A DNA stretch of 11,394 nt from Pelomonas sp036401055 (lineage in GTDB: Bacteria; Pseudomonadota; Gammaproteobacteria; Burkholderiales; Burkholderiaceae_C), in the NCBI GenBank assembly GCA_036401055.1, contig DASWWC010000091.1:1-11394 (forward strand), read 5' to 3'. This document shows, piece after piece, positions 6,421 to 11,394 of the stretch; position 1 is the first letter of the stretch; every line of letters starts with the position of its first letter. The notes beneath the pieces were generated by a model. It saw only the letters and a list, made by a program, of their open reading frames with translations. It did no database searches and was not told where the DNA came from. The translations under genes and the position numbers were made by a program.

Positions 6421-7321
6421 GCCACTCGGCCGCCAGTGCGGCGATCAGGCCCCACAGCCGCTGGGCAGCCGGTGCCAGTGAGCGCTGGCGGCGCCTGGCC
6501 AGCACCACCTGGCGGCTCAGCGCAGCCTCCAGCGGCACGGCGCGCAGCGCCGCAGCGTCGGGCAGCGGCAGCGACAGGGCCGGCAGCACCGACACGCCCA
6601 ACCCCGCCTGCACCATGCGAAAGGCCGTGGCCGGATGGCCCACGTCGAGGGCCACCCGCGGCATCACGCCCGCGCGGGCGAAGGCCCGGTCGATCAGCGG
6701 GCGGCTGCCCGAGCTGTAATCCAGCAGCACCAGGGGTCGCCCCGCCAGGTCCGGCAGCATCAGCAGTGGCCGCTCGGCCAGTTCATGCCCGGCAGGGCAG
6801 ACGAGGACGAAGTGCTCGTCGAACAGGGGCTGCTGCTCCAGATCCGGCTCGGCGGCCTCGATGCCGACGAGCACCGCGAAATCCACCTCACCGTTGCGCA
6901 CCGCCTCGACGGCCAGTTGCTGGGTCTGGTCGCCCAGGCGCACCTGGATGTCTGGGAAGCGCTGCCGCGCCGCGGCCAGCACCTGGGGCATCAGCCCGCC
7001 GGAGATGGTCGGCGCGCTGGCCACGCGCACGATGCCACGCGCCGCCGCGCCCGAGCCCCGGGCCTCGTCCAGCACGCCATCCAGCTCGCCCAGCAGCCGG
7101 CGCAGCGGGCCGACGAGGGCCTGGCCCGCTGCCGTCAGGACCACCTCGCGCGTCGTGCGGTCCAGCAGCTTCAGGCCCAGTTCGGCCTCCAGCCCGCGGA
7201 CGGCCTGGCTGACGGCGGGTTGCGACAGGCCGATGCTGTCGCCGGCTCGGCCGAACCCTTCGTGCTCGGCTACCGCGAGCAACACCCGCAACTGGCGCAG
7301 CGTGACGTGAGGGGAGGGCAT
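6407..7321 (-). CDS. LysR-type transcriptional regulator
   Basis: A 304-residue regulator of normal family length. The N-terminal winged helix-turn-helix is at about residues 7-66, with the hallmark GRAGDSIGLSQPAVSQAVRGLE and LDRTTREVVLTAAGQ. The effector-binding domain runs from about 95 to 300, with the usual start GIVRVASAPTISGGLMPQVL and the late motif VQAGLGVSVLPA. The start ATG (7321-7319) gives an N-terminus typical for the family. It is divergent from a bile acid:Na+ symporter-like permease with an 88-bp gap holding a perfect dyad, so regulating that permease and itself is the most likely job. The effector is unknown. Its last 14 bases overlap the convergent response regulator gene. 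Confidence 0.93.
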   Translation of the reverse strand: MPSPHVTLRQLRVLLAVAEHEGFGRAGDSIGLSQPAVSQAVRGLEAELGLKLLDRTTREVVLTAAGQALVGPLRRLLGELDGVLDEARGSGAAARGIVRVASAPTISGGLMPQVLAAARQRFPDIQVRLGDQTQQLAVEAVRNGEVDFAVLVGIEAAEPDLEQQPLFDEHFVLVCPAGHELAERPLLMLPDLAGRPLVLLDYSSGSRPLIDRAFARAGVMPRVALDVGHPATAFRMVQAGLGVSVLPALSLPLPDAAALRAVPLEAALSRQVVLARRRQRSLAPAAQRLWGLIAALAAEWPTSP

Positions 7322-7356
7322 GGTGGGCAGCCTGGCATGGCTATTGATTGATTCGG

Positions 7357-7381
7357 TGGATTAAACCATCCGATTAATCCA
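7357..7381. promoter_or_regulatory. palindromic operator candidate between the LysR and permease genes
   Basis: TGGATTAA (7357-7364) and TTAATCCA (7374-7381) form a perfect 8-bp dyad with a 9-bp gap, placed 36-60 bp upstream of the LysR start and 29-53 bp upstream of the permease start. It lies in the only AT-rich patch of the intergenic region. This is the expected place for a LysR-family box, though the symmetry gives A-N11-T rather than the textbook T-N11-A at the matching positions. TTGATT at 7348-7353 and ATTAAT at 7373-7378 could be a weak promoter toward the permease with a 19-bp spacer, overlapping the dyad. Confidence 0.6.
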
Positions 7382-7409
7382 TTTCTAGGTTTGGGCGCCA
7401 TCCTGTGCA

Positions 7410-8423
7410 ATGGACGCCATGAAACGCCCCGCCTGGCTGCCCGACAACCTCGTCCTCCTGCTGCTTGCCACCGTGGCACTGGCCGCGCTGCTGCCCGTGC
7501 ACGGCCGCGGCGTGGCGGTGCTGGACGGCCTGACCCAGGCCGCCGTCGCACTGCTGTTCTTCCTGCATGGCAGCAAGCTGTCGCGCCGCGCGGTGTGGGA
7601 GGGCCTGCTGCACTGGCGGCTGCATGCCGTCGTGTTCGCGGCCACCTTTGTGCTGTTCCCGCTGCTGGGGCTGGCACTGCGTCCCTGGCTGGAGCCGCTG
7701 GTGGGGCCGACGCTCTACCTGGGCGTGCTCTTCATCTGCGCGCTGCCCTCCACGGTGCAGTCATCCATTGCCTTCACGTCGGTGGCGCGGGGCAATGTGG
7801 CGGCGGCCATGTGCAGCGCGTCCACCTCCAACATTCTGGGCATGGCACTGACGCCGCTGCTGATGGCCGCGATGGCGCAGTGGACGGGCGGGACCGCCGA
7901 GGCCGGGGCGGTGCACCTGTCCTGGCACACCTTCGAGGGCATCGCCGGCACGCTGCTGCTGCCCTTCGTTGCGGGTCAGGCCCTGCAGGGCTGGACGGGG
8001 GCGTGGGTCGCCAGGCACAAGGCGTCGATCCGCTGGTCCGACCAGGGCACCATCCTGCTCGTGGTCTATGGCGCCTTCAGTGCAGCCACTGTGCAGGGCC
8101 TGTACCGCCACCTGCCGCCGAGCACGCTGCTGGCACTGCTGGGCATCTGCGCGCTGCTGCTGGCGCTCGTGATGCCGCTGCTCATCGTGATCAGCCGCCG
8201 GCTCGGTTTTTCGCGCGAGGACGAGATCACCATCGTCTTCTGTGGCTCCAAGAAGACCCTGGCCAGCGGCGTGCCCATGGCCCAGATCCTGTTCGCCGGC
8301 CAGGCCGTGGGCCTGTTGGTTCTGCCGCTGATGGTGTTCCACCAGCTGCAGCTGATGGTGTGCGCGCCGCTGGCGCGGCGCTACGCCGTCGGGCCGCGGC
8401 CCGAGCCGGCGCCGCAACGCTGA
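7410..8423 (+). CDS. bile acid:sodium symporter-like permease (SBF-like, PF13593)
   Basis: A 337-residue membrane protein with about ten helices, of the SBF-like branch that includes E. coli YfeH. Diagnostic stretches are LLFFLHGSKLSRRAVWEGL (about 48-67), the cross-over motif ALPSTVQSSIAFTSVARGNV (111-130) followed by CSASTSNILGMALTPLL, and VFCGSKKTLASGVPMAQILF (276-295). In the family the two broken helices at these motifs form the Na+ and substrate sites. The natural substrate of this branch is not established, and bile acids are only the name-giving substrate. ATG 7410 is used, with ATG 7419 as an equal alternative. Neither has a clear Shine-Dalgarno. It is divergent from the LysR gene and its stop codon abuts that of the convergent fpr gene with no base between. 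Confidence 0.9.
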   Translation: MDAMKRPAWLPDNLVLLLLATVALAALLPVHGRGVAVLDGLTQAAVALLFFLHGSKLSRRAVWEGLLHWRLHAVVFAATFVLFPLLGLALRPWLEPLVGPTLYLGVLFICALPSTVQSSIAFTSVARGNVAAAMCSASTSNILGMALTPLLMAAMAQWTGGTAEAGAVHLSWHTFEGIAGTLLLPFVAGQALQGWTGAWVARHKASIRWSDQGTILLVVYGAFSAATVQGLYRHLPPSTLLALLGICALLLALVMPLLIVISRRLGFSREDEITIVFCGSKKTLASGVPMAQILFAGQAVGLLVLPLMVFHQLQLMVCAPLARRYAVGPRPEPAPQR

Positions 8424-9200
8424 CTACTTCTCGACGAAGGCCCGCTCGATGACGTAGTCGCCCGGCGTCGTCGTGCTGCCTTCCTTGAACTTGCGGATCT
8501 CCAGCATCTCCTGCATGTCCTTCAGCAGCGCGGGGCTGCCACACAGCATGATGCGGTCTTGCTCCGGGTCCAGGGGCGGCAGGCCCAGGTCGGCCTGCAG
8601 CTTGCCGGTCTGGATCAGGTCGGTGATGCGGCCCATGTTCTTGTAGGGCTCTCGCGTCACGGTCGGGTAGTAGAGCAGTTGCTCGCTGGCATATTCGCCC
8701 AGGAACTCGTGCTGGCGCAGGTCCACCGAGAGGTGGTCGTGGTAGGCCAGCTCGGCCACCTCGCGCACGCCGTGCACGATGATGACCTTCTCGAATCGCT
8801 CATAGGTCTCGGGGTCGCGCACGATGCTGATGAAGGGCGCCAGGCCCGTGCCGCTGCCCAGCAGGTACAGGTTCTTGCCCGGCAGCAGGTAGTCGATCAG
8901 CAGCGTGCCGGTGGGCTTGCGTCCGACGATGATCTTGTCGCCCGGCTTGATGTGCTGCAGCCGCGAGGTCAGCGGGCCGTCCGGCACCTTGATGCTGAGG
9001 AACTCCAGGTTCTCCTCGTAGTTGGCACTGACGATGCTGTAGGCCCGCAGCAGCGGCTTGCCCGTCTCGGTCGTGAGGCCGATCATCGTGAAGTGGCCGT
9101 TGGAAAAACGCAGGGCCTGGTCGCGCGTCGTCGTGAAGCTGAACAGGCGGTCGGTCCAGTGGTGGACGGTCAGGACGGTCTCTTCGTGAAAGGCACTCAT
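8424..9200 (-). CDS. fpr: ferredoxin--NADP+ reductase, bacterial type
   Basis: A 258-residue FAD enzyme that exchanges electrons between NADPH and ferredoxin or flavodoxin in the cytoplasm. The FAD-binding motif RAYSIVSANYEE begins at residue 52. The phosphate-binding GSGTGLAPF of the NADP domain is at 115-123, followed by VHGVRE (142-147), YYPTVTRE (177-184) and MLCGSP (218-223). The C-terminus GDYVIERAFVEK is the extended tail seen in the Azotobacter/Pseudomonas-like bacterial FPRs, which lack the C-terminal aromatic of plastid enzymes. It is full length. The start MSAFHEETVLTVHHWTDRLF is the standard N-terminus of the family. No Shine-Dalgarno is visible. It lies downstream of a lipoprotein gene and soxR on the same strand. 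A role in redox defence or electron supply is consistent with FPR biology, but a joint operon is not shown. Confidence 0.95.
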   Translation of the reverse strand: MSAFHEETVLTVHHWTDRLFSFTTTRDQALRFSNGHFTMIGLTTETGKPLLRAYSIVSANYEENLEFLSIKVPDGPLTSRLQHIKPGDKIIVGRKPTGTLLIDYLLPGKNLYLLGSGTGLAPFISIVRDPETYERFEKVIIVHGVREVAELAYHDHLSVDLRQHEFLGEYASEQLLYYPTVTREPYKNMGRITDLIQTGKLQADLGLPPLDPEQDRIMLCGSPALLKDMQEMLEIRKFKEGSTTTPGDYVIERAFVEK

Positions 9201-9214
9201 GGGCGATGGAGGTT

Positions 9215-9230
9215 GCGGGTTAACCCCGCG
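9215..9230. promoter_or_regulatory. GC-flanked TTAA palindrome upstream of fpr
   Basis: GCGGGTTAACCCCGCG contains the perfect palindrome GGGTTAACCC (9217-9226), extended by near-complementary GC arms with one extra C. It lies 15-30 bp upstream of the fpr start on the minus strand. It could be an operator near the fpr promoter or a short hairpin in the leader. It has no T-run for a terminator. Confidence 0.35.
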
Positions 9231-9301
9231 ATTTTCGCCTTGAGTTGCGGTTCCCTTGTCGCGAGGGGGTCAGCGGGGGTGCTTCGTGCCTGGCTGGGGC
9301 C

Positions 9302-10015
9302 TCAGCTCTTGCGCGGCGAAAGGTCGGTGGCGATGCGGTCGGCCAGGCGGCCGAGCAGTGATTCGATGGGGCTGGCATCGGGCATGGCGGCCCATTCCGC
9401 CGCGGGGCGCTTGTCGGTGCCGATGATGCGGTAATCCTTGGTCCAGACCGGTGCGCTGTTGCCGGCGGCCTGGATCTGCGCCCGCGCCAGCAGCACCAGC
9501 GGCGTGGGGCTGCCGTCCTTGACCCGCGCCATGCGCAGGTCGGCCAGCTTCACGCTCAGCGCATAGGCGGGCGCCGCTGTGGTGTCCGCCCGGCCGCCTT
9601 GCGCATGCTGTTGCAGCCGGCTGACGAGCTGCTGCTGGGAGGCTGCCGTGTCCAGCCGGGCCGTCAGTTCGGAGGGGGCGAGGTCCGTGTTGTTCGTGAC
9701 CGCGCCGCCGATGACGCCGCTGCTGACGGCGCCCGTCGTCACGGTGACCGGCGCCACGATGCCGAGGCAGCCGGGCACGGCGAAGGGAATCAGCACGGAG
9801 CAGATCAGCGCGCCCACCGCCAGGCCGCCGCCGCCGCCCTTCAGCGCGCTGGACCCGGCCGCGCCGCCCTTGGTCTGCGGCGTCGGGGCCGCCGTCTCCT
9901 CGGGTGCGGCCTGGATCACCATGTGGCGCAGGTCCGCGTCGGCCGGACGGCGGCTGGCGCAGGCGCCCAGCATCATGCAAAGCAGCAAAGTGCAGGCCTT
10001 GGCTCTGGGATCCAT
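9302..10015 (-). CDS. predicted lipoprotein of unknown function
   Basis: A 237-residue exported protein. The N-terminus has a basic residue (Arg4/Lys6), a hydrophobic core and a lipobox LGAC ending at Cys19, so it should be lipid-anchored in the cell envelope. Residues 30-58 form a Pro/Ala/Gln linker. Residues about 58-107 form a glycine-rich hydrophobic segment with two cysteines (ICSVLIPFAVPGCLG), resembling a glycine-zipper membrane patch. The C-terminal part (about 145-230) looks like an alpha/beta domain (ALSVKLADLRMARV, VLLARAQIQ, WTKDYRIIG) with no family I recognise. The frame is open 23 codons further up, but ATG 10015 is chosen because it gives the lipoprotein signal and has a strong Shine-Dalgarno. 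The gene lies 65 bp downstream of soxR and 101 bp upstream of fpr on the same strand. Confidence 0.82.
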   Translation of the reverse strand: MDPRAKACTLLLCMMLGACASRRPADADLRHMVIQAAPEETAAPTPQTKGGAAGSSALKGGGGGLAVGALICSVLIPFAVPGCLGIVAPVTVTTGAVSSGVIGGAVTNNTDLAPSELTARLDTAASQQQLVSRLQQHAQGGRADTTAAPAYALSVKLADLRMARVKDGSPTPLVLLARAQIQAAGNSAPVWTKDYRIIGTDKRPAAEWAAMPDASPIESLLGRLADRIATDLSPRKS

Positions 10016-10020
10016 CTCGT

Positions 10021-10026
10021 TCCTCC
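10021..10026 (-). promoter_or_regulatory. ribosome binding site deciding the lipoprotein start
   Basis: On the minus strand GGAGGA lies five bases before ATG 10015. It is the best Shine-Dalgarno in the right half of the window and rules in favour of the internal start over the longer frame. Confidence 0.8.
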
Positions 10027-10080
10027 CTGGAACTGGCGCATGCCGGTGCGGCGGATTCTGCACGGGTCGGCCTGCGGGAT

Positions 10081-10560
10081 TCATGACGTGCCGGGGCGAT
10101 CCAGCAGGCGTGGCCCGGCCCCAGACTCGCCGACCGCGTCGTCCGGGTTGTAGAGCGCGCAGGCCTTGAGCGACAGGCAGCCGCAGCCGATGCAGCCCGT
10201 CAGCCGGTTGCGCAGCCTTTGCAGAGCGGCGATGCGTTCGTCCAGCACCGGCGCCCAGCCTGACGACAGCCGCGCCCAGTCCGCCTTGGTCGGTGTGCGT
10301 CCCTCCGGCAGGGTGGCCAGCGCGGCCTTGATCTGCGGCAGGCTCAGCCCGACGACCTGGGCTGCACGGATGAAGGCCACGCGGCGCAGCACGTGGCGCG
10401 GGTACTGGCGGTGCCCGCCGGCGCTGCGGCTGCCGGCGATCAGGCCCTCGGCCTCGTAGAAGCGCAATGCGCTGGTCGCGACTCCGGCGCGCTGGGCGAG
10501 CTGGCCGATGCTCAACGGAGCGGGGGGACTTGACTTCAAGTTAACTTGAACTTCGAGCAT
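10081..10560 (-). CDS. soxR: redox-sensing [2Fe-2S] transcriptional regulator SoxR
   Basis: A 159-residue MerR-family activator. The N-terminal helix-turn-helix and wing run from about residue 16 to 65 (LSIGQLAQRAGVATSALRFY, then GHRQYPRHVLRRVAFI). The dimerisation helix follows, including TLPEGRTPTKADWARLSSGW. The iron-sulfur motif CIGCGCLSLKAC (C-x2-C-x-C-x5-C) supplies the four cysteine ligands of the [2Fe-2S] cluster and is diagnostic of SoxR. The protein twists promoter DNA when the cluster is oxidised by redox-cycling compounds or superoxide. The start is taken at ATG 10560. A TTG at 10539 (Leu8) is an alternative, and would leave the SoxR box outside the coding region. No soxS is in the window, as expected outside enteric bacteria. 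Divergent across 6 bp is a questin oxidase-like gene, the likely direct target. Confidence 0.96.
   Translation of the reverse strand: MLEVQVNLKSSPPAPLSIGQLAQRAGVATSALRFYEAEGLIAGSRSAGGHRQYPRHVLRRVAFIRAAQVVGLSLPQIKAALATLPEGRTPTKADWARLSSGWAPVLDERIAALQRLRNRLTGCIGCGCLSLKACALYNPDDAVGESGAGPRLLDRPGTS
10530..10560 (+). promoter_or_regulatory. SoxR box and SoxR-type promoter toward the questin oxidase-like gene
   Basis: TTGACT (10530-10535) is a good -35 element. It is followed at once by the perfect 16-bp palindrome TTCAAGTTAACTTGAA (10535-10550). The core TCAAGTTAACTTGA is the same as the known SoxR operator of the E. coli soxS promoter, and lies at the same position relative to the -35. With the 19-bp overlong spacer that is typical for SoxR/MerR promoters, the -10 falls at 10555-10560 (GAGCAT), a weak match. 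The box lies inside codons 4-9 of soxR as annotated and its promoter polarity points to the plus strand. Confidence 0.88.
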
Positions 10561-10566
10561 GGCGAC

Positions 10567-11394
10567 ATGTTCCCACAGCCCAGACCTGCCGTGCTGACGA
10601 AAAACGCCGCTCCCAAGCCTGCGCCTGCGCCCGCCACCTTGGCGCAGCTGCACCTCCTGCTCGACGTGGGGGCGGCGTGGTCGCCCACCTACCGGGGCCG
10701 CCTCAGCAATCACCTGCCCATGGCCCAGCAGGCGCTGCTGGAACTGGGGGCCTCGGCGGAACGGCTGCAGGCCTGGAGCGAGCACCATGAGGCCCAACTG
10801 GAGCCGCGCGTCGCCGGGCGCCCGGGCAGCGTGACCCCGGAGCGTGACCTGGGGCGTCCCGACAGCGAGGCCGCGTGGCACGCCCATTTCGTCGCGCGCA
10901 TCGCGGCGATCGGCGCCGCGGCCGCCCTGCGCGAAGCGCTGCCCCCGCTGCTGGACGGTGCGGGGGCCATCGCCTTCCATGGGTTGATTCGCACCGCACA
11001 TGCCGTGCTGGCAGGCCACGAGGGCGAGCTCGCCTTCGGTCTGGCCCACTGGGCCGCCCACTTCCTGCCCTTGCCGACGACGGCCGACGGCCCGCCGCTG
11101 GCCCTGGCCGACTGGCTGGCGGCCCTGCAGCAACTGCCGCGCCCGGCTCCGGCCGGCAGCCTGATCAGCCACCGCATGGAGGCCTGCGGCGCGTCGCCCG
11201 ATTTCGCCGCCGTAGCCGGCCGGCTGCACCACGGGCCCGGCACGCTGCGCGACATCGCCTTGCTCGCCGCCCGCACCTACGCCGCCACAGGCAACTTCAC
11301 CGTGCTGCACCTGGTGACGGCCTGCCATGCGATGAGCACGCTGGAGCCCTGGTGGCCGGCGCCCGGGCTGGCGCGAGGCTTCAGTGTCGCCGCA
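10567..11394 (+). CDS. questin oxidase-like protein (PF14027/DUF4243), 5' part
   Basis: The frame from ATG 10567 is open for 276 codons and runs off the window. It shows the conserved stretches of the questin oxidase-like family: YRGRLSNHLPMAQQALLELG at about 43-61, AIAFHGLIRTAHAVLAG at 134-150, FGLAHWAAHFLPLP at 157-170, and GNFTVLHLVTACHAM at 242-256. Repeated histidines (His49, 138, 145, 161, 165, 248, 254) suggest a metal or cofactor site, which is inference. Characterised fungal members (GedK, AflY) perform NADPH-dependent Baeyer-Villiger-type oxidative cleavage of anthraquinone rings. Bacterial members are mostly uncharacterised. Residues 1-25 are a Pro/Ala-rich lead-in that is not part of the domain. 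No Shine-Dalgarno precedes the ATG, and the promoter position suggests a leaderless message. It is divergent from soxR with only 6 bp between starts. Confidence 0.85.
   Translation, partial: MFPQPRPAVLTKNAAPKPAPAPATLAQLHLLLDVGAAWSPTYRGRLSNHLPMAQQALLELGASAERLQAWSEHHEAQLEPRVAGRPGSVTPERDLGRPDSEAAWHAHFVARIAAIGAAAALREALPPLLDGAGAIAFHGLIRTAHAVLAGHEGELAFGLAHWAAHFLPLPTTADGPPLALADWLAALQQLPRPAPAGSLISHRMEACGASPDFAAVAGRLHHGPGTLRDIALLAARTYAATGNFTVLHLVTACHAMSTLEPWWPAPGLARGFSVAA

Noticed and set aside
9270..9980. Alternative minus-strand frame overlapping the lipoprotein gene.
   Set aside because: It is Arg/Gly/Pro-rich without signal or motif, whereas the other frame has a lipobox and a strong Shine-Dalgarno.
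10561..11328. Upstream extension of the soxR frame adding over 250 residues.
   Set aside because: The extension is antisense to the questin oxidase-like gene, is Gly/Arg/Gln-rich without motifs, and SoxR proteins are about 150-160 residues, matching a start at 10560.

Overview
The window is uniformly GC-rich and densely packed with genes. Its gene content is a Betaproteobacterial mix: a PEP-CTERM protein, a cytochrome b561 followed by two YceI genes, a LytS/LytTR two-component pair, a bacterial-type ferredoxin-NADP reductase and an iron-sulfur SoxR. A Burkholderiales genome of the Rubrivivax/Roseateles/Leptothrix kind fits best. This is inferred from protein style and base composition, because there is no rRNA in the window. 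I see no mobile elements, tRNAs or CRISPR arrays, so most of it looks like chromosomal core DNA.

Layout from left to right. The 3' end of a PEP-CTERM secreted protein (3-527) is followed by an EamA/DMT-type permease (587-1513). Next comes a b561-YceI-YceI operon (1610-3303), closed by a strong terminator hairpin (3322-3353). A roughly 370-bp spacer follows, with a 9-bp tandem triplet. It leads into a signalling operon: a LytS-type histidine kinase (3724-5184), a small four-helix membrane protein fused to it by an ATGA overlap (5181-5585), and a LytTR response regulator (5602-6420). On the minus strand a LysR regulator (6407-7321) overlaps the end of the response regulator. It is divergent from a bile acid:Na+ symporter-like permease (7410-8423), with a 25-bp dyad between them. 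The permease runs stop-to-stop into fpr (8424-9200, minus). Upstream on the same strand are a lipoprotein gene (9302-10015) and soxR (10081-10560).

The most interesting part is the right edge. soxR is divergent from a gene that runs off the window (10567 to beyond 11394) and encodes a questin oxidase-like protein (PF14027/DUF4243). Only 6 bp separate the two start codons. A near-canonical SoxR box (16-bp perfect palindrome 10535-10550, just after a TTGACT -35 element) lies inside the first codons of soxR and points at the questin oxidase-like gene. The geometry predicts a leaderless or nearly leaderless transcript. SoxR outside enteric bacteria senses redox-cycling compounds such as quinones and phenazines, and questin oxidase cleaves an anthraquinone. 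A compact sense-and-destroy module for redox-active quinones is therefore a reasonable hypothesis. A second point of interest is the uncharacterised small membrane protein embedded between the histidine kinase and its regulator.
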